A stretch of DNA of 37,722 bases from Bacteroidota bacterium (GCA_013286425.1 JABDFS010000019.1:3209-40930); one strand, 5' to 3'; counted from the first letter of the stretch, positions 27,138-34,096 are shown. The notes: a model not told the origin generated them from the sequence alone. Made by a program: numbers and translations.

Positions 27138-27539
27138 TTACCTCCCTTTATTATATTCTTCATCAGTTACCTTTTCCATCCAATCAACTACTTTTCCATT
27201 TAGATTTTCCTGTATAGCAATATGAGTCATACCTGTAGCAGATGTGGCGCCATGCCAATGTCTTTCACCTGCACCAAACCAAACTATATCACCCGGATGA
27301 ATTTCTTCCACCGGGCCGCCTTCGTATTGAGCCCAACCACAACCAGCTGTAACAATTAAAGTTTGTCCCAATGGATGTGTATGCCATGCAGTTCTTGCAC
27401 CGGGTTCAAATGTAACGCTGGCCGCCGCTGCGCGTCTCGATTCATTTGGCTGAAACAACGGATCAACACGCACCGCGCCGGTAAACCAATCTTCAGGTCC
27501 TTTGCCGGACGGTTGTGAACCAACTCTTTTAATTTCCAT
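27138..27539 (-). CDS. Cupin domain protein, (R)-mandelonitrile (hydroxynitrile) lyase-like
   Basis: A 133-aa single-domain cupin. The metal ligands H53, H55 (AWHTHPLGQ), Q59 and H94 (GERHWHG) fall exactly where manganese-dependent cupin hydroxynitrile lyases such as the Granulicella enzyme have them. Ala40, Val42 and Gln110, known active-site positions of that enzyme, are also present. In those enzymes the reaction is reversible cleavage of a cyanohydrin to aldehyde and cyanide, but the natural role in most bacteria is unknown and may instead be redox stress or detoxification. It has no signal peptide. It follows the monooxygenase-domain gene by about 50 bases on the same strand, probably in one transcript. 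Confidence 0.88.
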   Translation of the reverse strand: MEIKRVGSQPSGKGPEDWFTGAVRVDPLFQPNESRRAAAASVTFEPGARTAWHTHPLGQTLIVTAGCGWAQYEGGPVEEIHPGDIVWFGAGERHWHGATSATGMTHIAIQENLNGKVVDWMEKVTDEEYNKGR

Positions 27540-27593
27540 CTATGATCGTTTTATTGCTTAAAAATTAATTGTTCAATATTCCTATATCTTAAT

Positions 27594-28007
27594 TCAATCT
27601 TTTATTTTCATTCCAGGTACAAGCGGATCAACAGGAACAAGTTCCAGTGACTTAACCATTTCTTTTGTTTCAGTTTTATATTTTATGAAATGAGGTGTTT
27701 GCAGATGCGATCTGTATGCAGCAGAATCAGCATAAATTTCTAAAATGGTTATATGTGTGGGACGATCTTTTTCAGATAAAGCATACAAACTGAGCACTCC
27801 TGGTTCTACACGTACCGAAGTTTCGATTTCTTCTTTAAGCAAAGCTTTATAATTTTCCAGTTGGGCAGAATCAACTGTGATTTTTGCCAGCCGTACCATT
27901 TGGTTTTTCTGCGCATTAGCTGTACTGAAAAAAAATATAACCGGCATCCAAACCGTAAGAATCAAAAGCAGTTTGTGATAAGTGACAGGCGTTTTTCTTA
28001 TACCCAT
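27594..28007 (-). CDS. Exported antibiotic biosynthesis monooxygenase (ABM) domain protein, putative quinol monooxygenase
   Basis: A signal peptide (KLLLILTVWMPVIFFFSTANAQ, cut after ANA) is followed by an ABM ferredoxin-like domain of about 95 residues. MVRLAKITVDSAQLENYKALL starts the domain, VEPGVLSLYALSEKDRPTHITILEIYAD is its central part, and HLQTPHFIKYKTETKEMV its closing helix. ABM proteins are small dimers, often cofactor-free monooxygenases or heme/quinone-binding proteins. Export to the periplasm is the unusual point. The start may be the ATG at 28007 or the in-frame GTG at 28025; both keep the signal peptide. It precedes the cupin gene, a pairing I have seen before in Bacteroidota. 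Confidence 0.85.
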   Translation of the reverse strand: MGIRKTPVTYHKLLLILTVWMPVIFFFSTANAQKNQMVRLAKITVDSAQLENYKALLKEEIETSVRVEPGVLSLYALSEKDRPTHITILEIYADSAAYRSHLQTPHFIKYKTETKEMVKSLELVPVDPLVPGMKIKD

Positions 28008-28025
28008 ATAAAATCGTTTTGACAC

Positions 28026-28340
28026 ATCTTTGAAAAGAAGCGTTAGGGTTTTGCGGTCCCGCCAGGACTGTTGATATTGTGGAAACTAATAAGATTGTCA
28101 ATGCTTTATGTAACATACTTAAATGGCAGTACCCAAAATATTTACCAAATCTACTTTTTTTATCCTAAAAACATGCTTTTAAAAAACAGTAATTTTTGTA
28201 ACTAAGAAAAGTTTTTCTATATCAACCCTGAGCAAGTAGCCTTTTGAAATTTTTATAAATTTTCCATCTAAATCACTTCCTCAATAGTCTTCAATTACCA
28301 TTAATTGTTTCGCAGTTGATATTTATATTAAACAAGTAAA
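28026..28340. other. Intergenic region holding the left att-like repeat; no gene seen
   Basis: The 315 bases between the monooxygenase-domain gene and the small ORF are AT-rich. The one recognisable item is the 15-base copy of a tRNA 3' end at 28053-28067. A - strand reading frame beginning at 28116 starts like a signal peptide but runs into the tRNA-derived bases, so I do not call it a gene. Confidence 0.5.
28053..28067 (-). repeat. att-like copy of the tRNA-Arg 3' end
   Basis: The bases GCGGTCCCGCCAGGA are identical to 32238-32252, the last 14 bases of the tRNA-Arg gene plus one flanking base, in the same orientation. No further tRNA sequence is present here. This is what a tyrosine recombinase leaves at the far end of an element inserted at a tRNA 3' end. 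Confidence 0.75.
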
Positions 28341-28547
28341 ATGTCTGATGCAAACTCAACTCAAGATATAAAATCGCTAAAACAATCTTTAAGTGATGTA
28401 ACGGGTACTTATGACGATTTGAATTCAAAGTCAAAAAAGTATTCTGATGAAATGGAATTTACGTTTCCAGGATTATTTCTTGAAAAAGAAGAGCTTGTTG
28501 AAAGAATAAATACCGCCTACAATAAAAGTATTGATGCAAGCGGGTAG
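28341..28547 (+). CDS. Hypothetical small protein (68 aa)
   Basis: I do not recognise it. The protein is acidic to neutral, hydrophilic and mostly helical by eye (TQDIKSLKQSLSDVTGTY, then KSKKYSDEMEF and LEKEELVERINTAYNKS), with no membrane segment or cysteine. It stands alone on the + strand within the putative integrative element, and an AT-rich stretch before the ATG could serve as a weak leader. The coding evidence is only an intact frame of plausible composition, so it could also be a chance ORF. Confidence 0.45.
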   Translation: MSDANSTQDIKSLKQSLSDVTGTYDDLNSKSKKYSDEMEFTFPGLFLEKEELVERINTAYNKSIDASG

Positions 28548-28699
28548 AATAGCATAAATTTATCCTAAACCAATTCCTGCATAAAAAAGAACAAGTCGAT
28601 TGAAAAGAATTTAAACGTTCTTGCAGTCGATCTTAAGTATATAAATAATTAGAAGGCTTTGACATGATGTTAGGAAATACAAATATCAATGCAACATTT

Positions 28700-29554
28700 T
28701 CAAAAAGGCAATTTGGTGTGAGGAAATCGTTTTTTAAATTCACTTTTAAACAAATCATAATAGCTTTCAGCAATGTATGGAGAGGATAATATCTCATGCG
28801 GATTGTTTACAAAATCTTTTGATCCATACATCATTGTGTTATAGCTATATATTTTGTTTTCCCAAATATCTTGATATTGAATAGTCACAAAATAAATTAG
28901 GTCACCTGTCGAATCTCTATGCCATCCGTCATCTGCGTAAACCAAATCACAAATTGCAGTTTCATTTGCACGTATAATTTGCGAACTAAAAAGCAAAGTA
29001 TCTATCACAGTAGTATCACTGTTGCTATTATCTGTTTGGCCAACAATACAGTAGTAAGAATTTAAAACTTTCAAAGGTCTTTTTCCAGTGTTTGTGAAAT
29101 ATATTTCAAGGTAATCATGCATTAAAGTTCCAACAGAATCAAACATCAGTGTGGGTTGGTCTAAGTCTATCTGAACATTTTTTAAATACTCCTGTAACTT
29201 ATTCTGCTTCTCCAGAACTTGGTTTTGCTTGTGGTAAAAGATTGTGTCATTGGAAAATTTAATCGAGTCTTTTAAAGCTTGTAGTTCTAATCTTATCGAA
29301 TCTTGCCTTTCATCTTTACGTTTCTCCGCTTGTGCACTATCAAACTGTTGTTTTTGTGTTTTAATGTTTTCGGCTGCAAAATTGTCTTGATGCTTCATTA
29401 CCACTATGCTCATTATTAATGCGCCAAGTGTAGCGATTGATGTTAGCATTGTAAAGAGAAACTCTGTTTTCTCGACATTTCTTTTAAACCAACTTTCTTT
29501 ATGGTGAGAAGGTTCATCAGAATTTGTTTTGGGTTTTCTCGCCGTGAAATATCT
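28700..29554 (-). CDS. Membrane-anchored coiled-coil protein of unknown function
   Basis: No family recognised. From the ATG at 29554 the protein has a basic N-terminus, one membrane segment (FLFTMLTSIATLGALIMSIVVM), then a 60-residue polar, heptad-like region rich in Gln, Lys and Glu (from about 65 to 130). A beta-rich C-terminal domain of about 150 residues follows, starting DLDQPTLMFDSVGTLMHDYLEIYFTNTGKRPLKVL. That C-domain reads like an Ig- or C2-like sandwich found in predicted membrane proteins of unknown function. The in-frame TTG at 29599 is a less likely start. It is cargo of the putative element and stands alone on its strand. Confidence 0.72.
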   Translation of the reverse strand, partial: RYFTARKPKTNSDEPSHHKESWFKRNVEKTEFLFTMLTSIATLGALIMSIVVMKHQDNFAAENIKTQKQQFDSAQAEKRKDERQDSIRLELQALKDSIKFSNDTIFYHKQNQVLEKQNKLQEYLKNVQIDLDQPTLMFDSVGTLMHDYLEIYFTNTGKRPLKVLNSYYCIVGQTDNSNSDTTVIDTLLFSSQIIRANETAICDLVYADDGWHRDSTGDLIYFVTIQYQDIWENKIYSYNTMMYGSKDFVNNPHEILSSPYIAESYYDLFKSEFKKRFPHTKLPF

Positions 29555-30029
29555 CATAGGTAGTATGAAGCAATTTAATGAATTAATATAACCAAACAAA
29601 GTGAGTGTTTACTGAAGCAATTGAAGAAATCAACATTTGATAACAAAAAGCAAGTTTTGTCTTGCTGCTCATTCAAGGACTTTTTAGTGTGAAACCTCCA
29701 AAAGAATATATTGGGAAACTAAGCCAACTTCTCTCATAACCATTTTATATAGGATCCCGTACTATATGCCATTTTCAAACTTGATAAGAGCATTTAAAAT
29801 TTCAATAGCCATTTTTTCATATCTGGCTTCATCTACGTAAAGGCCTTCTAAAACCCCACCGCCTTCATGTATAGAGGTTGACCGAGAATGCAGAGCCTCT
29901 CGGGTAGGTAAGGTGATGGAGAAGAAACCCTGTTTATGCGATTCTCAGCGTCTTCAAAAACATTCTTTGTCAACCTCTCAAGAACACCAACAAAGGCATA
30001 GAATCACTATATTTATAAAAAATAAAACT
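29555..30029. other. Gap with an orphan reading frame; no complete gene
   Basis: This 475-base stretch lies between two divergent genes. On the - strand a frame from about 29945 to the TAG at 29762 encodes ITLPTREALHSRSTSIHEGG and ends DEARYEKMAIEILNALIKFE. That end is protein-like and without an ATG near its beginning, so it may be the tail of a lost gene. The + strand frame that begins at 29913 reads into the lipoprotein below, but the true start of that gene is 30030. Confidence 0.4.
29762..29945 (-). pseudogene. Possible 3' remnant of a gene, family unknown
   Basis: A 60-codon open stretch ends in the helical segment VDEARYEKMAIEILNALIKFE before a TAG stop. It has no ATG before its first half, and an in-frame TGA closes it upstream. 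Composition and helix pattern look coding, unlike the surrounding bases. It could be the C-terminus of a decayed element gene or chance. Confidence 0.3.
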
Positions 30030-30806
30030 ATGAAAAACCTTACCGCATTAATCATTTTAGTATTTATTGCATTTGCCGGTTGCACTAAAGAAGCTGCAAG
30101 CAATACCTCATCAGCTAGCCGTTTAAACACAGTAAATAAAGCCGGTTTAGCAACATCAAATTCAACGTTTAGTGTTACAGATAACGGCGATGGAACTTTC
30201 ACAGCGACATTACAACCTGACTCATCTAATGGTGAGGATGTACACGTATATAAGCGTGAAGGTTCACCGGAAATAGCAAATACCAATTTTAATGATGTAC
30301 CTGAGTTAGACATATCAGCATGGACGGTAAACGGAGCGCCTGCTACATTAAGGGTTTATCTCCGGTTTGCAGATCTTTCAAAAATTCCTTCTACTGCAAA
30401 AGTTTTATCAGCAACATTATATTTGTATGGAGTAAGCAGTTCCCTGGTAAGTCCGCAGGGCAATTCTAACTATCCCGGTTCTCCATACAATGTATACGGA
30501 AGTAATCGCTGCATAATAGGATCAGTAACCGGTCCATGGGAACAAAGTACACTTACATGGAACACACAGCCGGGTATTGCTGATACAGCTCATATTTCTG
30601 TTCCACATTCAACTACACAATGGAATTATGATGCAGTACTTGACGATGTAAGAGTTATTGCTGCAAAAGGTATAAAATATCCTGACAAAAATTATGGCAT
30701 AAGAATAAGCATGGCAACTGAGTCTTTTTATCGTAATATGATATTTTCTTCATCAGAAGCATCTGACCCCGCATTAAGACCAAAGCTTGTTGTAGTGTAT
30801 CAATAA
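30030..30806 (+). CDS. DNRLRE/CBM96-type domain lipoprotein
   Basis: The start ATG at 30030 gives a clean lipoprotein signal: MKNLTALIILVFIAFAGC with the lipobox cysteine at residue 18. After a Ser/Thr-rich linker, the domain from DVHVYKREGSPEIANTNFND to the C-terminal SDPALRPKLVVVY matches the DNRLRE (CBM96-like) beta-sandwich, including LRVYLRFADLSKIP and PWEQSTLTWNTQP. Such domains bind glycans or serve as surface display modules. The protein should be anchored in the outer membrane or exported to the surface. A hairpin terminator follows. It is probable cargo of the tRNA-linked element. Confidence 0.85.
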   Translation: MKNLTALIILVFIAFAGCTKEAASNTSSASRLNTVNKAGLATSNSTFSVTDNGDGTFTATLQPDSSNGEDVHVYKREGSPEIANTNFNDVPELDISAWTVNGAPATLRVYLRFADLSKIPSTAKVLSATLYLYGVSSSLVSPQGNSNYPGSPYNVYGSNRCIIGSVTGPWEQSTLTWNTQPGIADTAHISVPHSTTQWNYDAVLDDVRVIAAKGIKYPDKNYGIRISMATESFYRNMIFSSSEASDPALRPKLVVVYQ

Positions 30807-30824
30807 TTTTTTTCAACAGTTTGT

Positions 30825-30852
30825 AAAAGCCATCTTTTAAAGATGGTTTTTT
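30825..30852 (+). terminator. Rho-independent terminator after the lipoprotein gene
   Basis: The stem CCATCT/AGATGG with loop TTTAA is extended by A-T pairs and followed by six T. It starts 19 bases after the stop codon. It also lies inside the region where the C-terminal end of the integrase pseudogene would be expected. Confidence 0.8.
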
Positions 30853-30898
30853 GGTTTAATTGATATAGCAGCAATGCCAAACTGTGCAAAGTTTTTCG

Positions 30899-32009
30899 AA
30901 ATAGTGTTTCCATTGGTACTTTATTCTCTAACGATAATGTTGCAAATGTGTGCCGTCCGATATGACACGTAACCGGCTTATTTATCTGCGCTTTACTAGC
31001 AATTTCTTTGAGAAACCTATTTCAGACATTGATTCGTTATCACAGGTAAAGGACAGCCTTTATATTGGCATACAGAATGGTATTTATACTTGTTCAATAT
31101 CTCTTTAGCTTTTGGAAATAAAGGAACATTGCACTTTGTGTTTGTTTTGTTACGATTGAAATTTAAAAGAGTATTGCCTGAGATAGAAAGAGTAAGATTA
31201 TCTTTAGTTAGGTCCTTCATGTCTGAATAACTAATACCAGTATAAGACATAAATAAGAATAAGTCTCTTGAAAGAAGTAATCTTTCATTGCCTTGTAAAT
31301 CTAACTTTTCAATAGTTTCGATCTCTTCCTTATTTAGGGATTGTCGGTTGCTTTGTTCATTTTTACTTTTATAATTCATAAAAGGATTTTCCTTAAGTTT
31401 TTTCAAATTAATTGCAGTATTTACCGCTGCTTTAAGTCTTTTTACGTACTTGTCGATTGTATTGATCTTGTTTTTGTATTTGACTGATAAAAAAGAATCA
31501 AACTTTTGTAGGAAATCAAAATCAAGTTTGTTTAATTCTATATCAGCGGAACTATAATGTTCCTTTAAGAATTCAATTACTTTGCTTTTAGCAGTTTTAT
31601 AATATCCAATTGTGTTAGCAGCATAGCCATTATCTAAATGACTTACCATATCATTTATCCTATAATCAAAAAGTTCTATCAAAGTTGAAACTTCATTCTT
31701 GTCGCGGAAACGCATTGCTATTGCTGAAGGTGTAATCATTTTATCTTCATGTCGCAAATCGTTTATAATTTCATACACCTTCTCTTCCAGTTCATGGAGT
31801 TGATTATTAATTGTGATAAGCTTATATGATGTCGCTTTCGCTTTGGATTTTTTAGCTATTCAGTTAATTGGAGAAACCCAAAGACCGGTGCTTATGTTAC
31901 GATCTTCCCCGGCAAATCGTAAACGCATATATATGGGAGCTATGTTTTTAGGTTTGTTTAGCTTATTCATCATTAACCGGAAACAAACCTTAAAAGATAT
32001 TTTTTTCAT
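30899..32009 (-). pseudogene. Tyrosine recombinase/integrase (Bacteroidota type), inactivated
   Basis: The gene starts at the ATG at 32009 with an Arm-type DNA-binding domain (PIYMRLRFAGEDRNISTGLW). An in-frame TGA at 31862-31860 then replaces what is normally a Trp codon in VSPINW. The same frame continues IAKKSKAKATSYKLITINNQ into the long open stretch to 31017, which has the core-binding domain and the first catalytic region (LLSRDLFLFMSYTGISYSDM). At about 31020 the frame shifts and goes on as FLKEIASKAQINKPVTCHIG, then RHTFATLSLENKVPMETLF with the catalytic HxxR box. Homology ends there, so the LGH box and the nucleophilic Tyr are missing. It adjoins the tRNA as expected for its target site. 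Confidence 0.85.
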
Positions 32010-32182
32010 TGTATTTTATATATATAAATAGTTAAGAAAAAAGAAAATCGTAGGACTTTCTTTGAATTGAAGGCATTTTTTTTAATAAAAGATGGGTACT
32101 TTTTTGGGAACCCGCCAAGCAGCCAAAATGTTAAAGGAATATTAATGCCAGTGGATGTTAAGGTGGTTTGTAGAGAGAGGAT

Positions 32183-32223
32183 AAAATAAAAAACGCTGGT
32201 AAAAAGGGGTTTTCACCAACGTT
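32183..32223 (-). terminator. Rho-independent terminator downstream of tRNA-Arg
   Basis: On the - strand, AACGTTGGTGAAAA pairs with TTTTACCAGCGTT (two G-T pairs) and is followed by a T-rich run. It lies 16 bases past the 3' end of the tRNA and would end its transcript before the integrase pseudogene. If the island call is right, this terminator belongs to the inserted element. Confidence 0.75.
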
Positions 32224-32237
32224 CAAATAAGTTCTTA

Positions 32238-32252
32238 GCGGTCCCGCCAGGA
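32238..32252 (-). repeat. tRNA-proximal att-like repeat
   Basis: GCGGTCCCGCCAGGA, identical to 28053-28067. It covers the discriminator base, the 3' strand of the acceptor stem, and part of the T-stem of tRNA-Arg, the usual crossover region of tRNA-targeting integrases. Confidence 0.7.
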
Positions 32253-32310
32253 ATCGAACCTGGATCAAAGGCTTCGGAGACCCTTATACTATCCATTGTA
32301 CTACGAGACC
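32239..32310 (-). tRNA. tRNA-Arg (anticodon CCG)
   Basis: A 72-base cloverleaf fits by eye: acceptor GGTCTCG/CGGGACC with one G-T pair, D-stem GTAC/GTAT, anticodon stem AGGGT/GCCTT with loop CTCCGAA (anticodon CCG, T33 and A37 present), variable TGAT, T-arm CCAGG-TTCGATT-CCTGG, discriminator G. CCA is not encoded. It reads CGG arginine codons. It is the only complete copy here: a broken copy lies upstream at 32621-32717, and an element joins its 3' end. Confidence 0.9.
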
Positions 32311-32334
32311 GGAATTTTTTACTGCGCGAAAATA
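32257..32334 (-). repeat. Direct repeat, inner copy (tRNA 5' part plus leader)
   Basis: These 78 bases cover the tRNA from the T-stem back to its 5' end plus 24 bases of leader. They recur at 32621-32717 with one substitution, one missing base and a 20-base insertion. The GIY-YIG gene lies between the two copies. Confidence 0.9.
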
Positions 32335-32338
32335 CTAA

Positions 32339-32593
32339 CTATTGATTGCTATTAGCAATGGCAATTGATTTTAAAAATTCTTTTCCTACTCCAGATTTTA
32401 GATATTTTTCTCTTTTTCTTGCTGTAACTCTATCAGGAAATGATTCTGAATGTATCAGCTCCCATGGAGCAAAGAAGCGGGTTGATGAAGTTAACCCATT
32501 GTTATGTTGCTTAATGCGCTGAGTAATATCAGCGGTCATGCCTACATAAATTCTACCATCTTTTATACTTTGAATAGCATATACGTAAATCAC
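32339..32593 (-). CDS. GIY-YIG nuclease domain protein, small single-domain type
   Basis: An 84-aa protein that is just one GIY-YIG fold. VYAIQS with Y5 opens the first strand, GRIYVGMT carries Y16-V17-G18, R26 follows in RIKQHN, and E62 in ARKREKYLK is the metal-binding glutamate, so the catalytic set is complete. Members of this URI/YhbQ-like group are common in Bacteroidota and often annotated as excinuclease subunit C-like; their role is unclear. The gene reads the same way as the tRNA and lies exactly between two direct copies of the tRNA 5' part and its leader, which points to insertion into, or duplication with, the tRNA gene. Confidence 0.9.
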   Translation of the reverse strand: MIYVYAIQSIKDGRIYVGMTADITQRIKQHNNGLTSSTRFFAPWELIHSESFPDRVTARKREKYLKSGVGKEFLKSIAIANSNQ

Positions 32594-32620
32594 GATTTTT
32601 GTTTAGGGTATTTATTGAAC

Positions 32621-32717
32621 AACCTGGATCAAAGGCTTCGGAGACCCTTTACTATCCCTGCCTACCGGCAGGCAGGCATTGTACTACGAGACCGGAATTT
32701 TTTACTGCGAGAAAATA
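32621..32717 (-). pseudogene. Broken tRNA-Arg copy (outer direct repeat)
   Basis: This repeats 32257-32334: T-stem 5' strand, anticodon loop CTCCGAA, acceptor 5' strand and leader. It lacks the 3' acceptor strand and T-loop, has one base fewer after the D-stem, and carries a 20-base palindrome within the D-loop. It cannot fold into a functional tRNA. Its right flank is presumably the original promoter side of the tRNA gene. Confidence 0.88.
32657..32676. repeat. REP-like 20-base palindrome inserted in the tRNA copy
   Basis: CCTGCCTACCGGCAGGCAGG is self-complementary except for one A-C pair. It is absent from the intact tRNA copy, so it is an insertion between the two halves of the D-loop. 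I recall the same sequence as a frequent short repeat in Bacteroidota genomes; its mobility mechanism is not known to me. Confidence 0.7.
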
Positions 32718-32807
32718 ATGAACTAAACTGATGCCATAAAAATATGCAGCACAAGGGAGTGACACAACCGTGCTCAATGCATTTACTGAAGCCGGTCACC
32801 AAAAAAG

Positions 32808-33377
32808 TTATTTCGCAAAAGCCTGAACATTGGTGCCGAATATTTTTACAGCAATAGCTAATAAGATAACACCAAAAAATTTACGCACTGCAATCAGCCC
32901 TGCCTTTCCTAAAATTTTTTCCAGCCACTTTAATAAATGAATAGCTATAAAAATCACAATAAGATTAATTAATATACCAACGAGAATATACTGGTCCTCA
33001 TAATTTGCTTTTAACGACATAATCGTAGTTAATGTACCCGTGCCTGCGATCAGCGGAAATGCAATGGGCACAAGCGTTCCGGTTGAGCCTTGCTCTTCTT
33101 TAAAAATGTCAAGGCCTAGAACCATTTCAAGTCCAACTAAAAACATAACGATCGATCCTCCAACTGCAAATGAATGCACATCAAGATTCAGAACCTTTAA
33201 TAATGGTTTTCCTGCGTATAAAAATAAGATCATTAATATGCCGCTTACTATAGTAACTTTTAAAGCGTGAATGTCTCCAGTCTTATTTTTTAAGCCTATC
33301 AGCACAGGTATGGAACCGATGATATCAATTACTGCAAACAATGTAAATGTTACGGTGAGTAATTTATTAAAGTCCAT
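32808..33377 (-). CDS. MarC family integral membrane protein
   Basis: A 189-aa polytopic protein with about six hydrophobic segments (LTVTFTLFAVIDIIGSIPVLI, ALKVTIVSGILMILFLYAG, FAVGGSIVMFLVGLEMVLG, FPLIAGTGTLTTIMSL, YILVGILINLIVIFIAIHLL and AVRKFFGVILLAIAVKIF). The paired PxL(I)AGTG and D-x-x-GSIP stretches are MarC signatures. The family is placed in the inner membrane and its function is unproven; the older multiple-antibiotic-resistance link has been withdrawn. It is divergent from the thioredoxin-like gene, with 77 bases between them. Confidence 0.93.
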   Translation of the reverse strand: MDFNKLLTVTFTLFAVIDIIGSIPVLIGLKNKTGDIHALKVTIVSGILMILFLYAGKPLLKVLNLDVHSFAVGGSIVMFLVGLEMVLGLDIFKEEQGSTGTLVPIAFPLIAGTGTLTTIMSLKANYEDQYILVGILINLIVIFIAIHLLKWLEKILGKAGLIAVRKFFGVILLAIAVKIFGTNVQAFAK

Positions 33378-33454
33378 ACGCGGCTTTTTACAAAGTTAAT
33401 TTTGTTTGAATGATGAAACAGGTAAATACATTTGCATCACAATAATTTTACACG

Positions 33455-33946
33455 ATGAAGATCTTATTATTTGTAGCTACATTATTTGTTTGTTTAAACG
33501 CTCACGCGCAAAGCAAAGACACAGCACATTTGTATAATGTGAATGATAATGCTGAGAAAGAAATTGCAGTAGCCATTAAAAAAGCAAAAGCAGAGCACAA
33601 ATTTGTTCTGGTACAGGGCGGTGGAAACTGGTGCAGCTGGTGTAAGCGATTTAGTATTACAGTTGCGAACGATGCAAAACTTGATTCAATTGTAAATGCT
33701 GATTTTGTTGTTTATCATTTGAATTACAGCCAGGAAAATAAGAATGAAAAAGTGTATGCAAAATATGGTTATCCGCAGCGTTTCGGTTTTCCTGTTTTTA
33801 TAATTATTGATGATAAAGGCAACCGCATTCACACGCAGAATTCAGAATACCTTGAAGAAGGAAAAGGCTATGATAAAGATAAGATCGCTGATTTTTTTGA
33901 AGCATGGAGCCCGGCTGCTTTAGACCCTAAAAATTATACTAACTAA
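33455..33946 (+). CDS. Secreted thioredoxin family protein (Thioredoxin_7-like)
   Basis: A signal peptide (MKILLFVATLFVCLNAHAQ, cleaved after HAQ or AHA) precedes a thioredoxin fold. The redox motif is NWCSWCKRF with Cys60 and Cys63, and the cis-proline is P113 in FGFPVFIIID. It should work in the periplasm as a disulfide reductase or in cytochrome/cysteine maintenance. AEHKFVLVQGGGNW corresponds to the DsbD-C-terminal/DUF255-like start of the domain. The gene is monocistronic and followed 10 bases later by a strong hairpin. Confidence 0.9.
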   Translation: MKILLFVATLFVCLNAHAQSKDTAHLYNVNDNAEKEIAVAIKKAKAEHKFVLVQGGGNWCSWCKRFSITVANDAKLDSIVNADFVVYHLNYSQENKNEKVYAKYGYPQRFGFPVFIIIDDKGNRIHTQNSEYLEEGKGYDKDKIADFFEAWSPAALDPKNYTN

Positions 33947-33956
33947 GCAATTTGTT

Positions 33957-33999
33957 AAGCCACGAATGCACGAATAATTTATTCGTGCATTCGTGGCTT
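33957..33999 (+). terminator. Long perfect palindrome, probable terminator
   Basis: Two 21-base arms (AAGCCACGAATGCACGAATAA and its complement) meet with one central T. Starting 10 bases after the thioredoxin-like stop and followed by TTTGTCATTT, it can end that transcript. It is unusually long and perfect for a simple terminator and resembles a dispersed repeat of Bacteroidota. Confidence 0.7.
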
Positions 34000-34096
34000 T
34001 GTCATTTAAAATTATTTCAGATTTTTTGTTATGGTCAAATCAACTTTATTAAACTTGTTGCGTCATCCAGCTTATAACCTTCTATGAACTTTTAGT

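Larger units (their letters stand above)
28053..32252. mobile_element. Putative decayed integrative element inserted at tRNA-Arg(CCG)
   Basis: About 4.2 kb lie between two direct 15-base copies of the tRNA-Arg 3' end. A tyrosine integrase gene sits at the tRNA-proximal end, the classic arrangement of tRNA-targeting islands. The integrase is a pseudogene, so the element can no longer move by itself. Cargo: a 68-aa unknown, a membrane/coiled-coil protein, a short orphan frame and a DNRLRE-type lipoprotein. None has a plasmid or conjugation function, so the element is either small by nature or trimmed by deletion. The left boundary rests on the 15-base repeat alone. Confidence 0.65.

Noticed and set aside
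27916-28116. A - strand ORF with a signal-peptide-like start
   Set aside because: It runs through the att-like repeat and then out of frame over the monooxygenase-domain gene; only about 20 residues look protein-like.
29913-30029. N-terminal extension of the DNRLRE lipoprotein
   Set aside because: The ATG at 30030 gives a perfect lipoprotein signal; the extra 39 residues are hydrophilic and would bury it.
32504-32731. A + strand ORF across the GIY-YIG start and the broken tRNA
   Set aside because: It is antisense to the nuclease gene, then reads through tRNA sequence and the REP-like palindrome (giving PAYRQAG, a familiar artefact of that repeat).
33957-33999. CRISPR-like repeat
   Set aside because: It is a single palindrome without spaced copies; no CRISPR array or cas gene was seen anywhere in the window.
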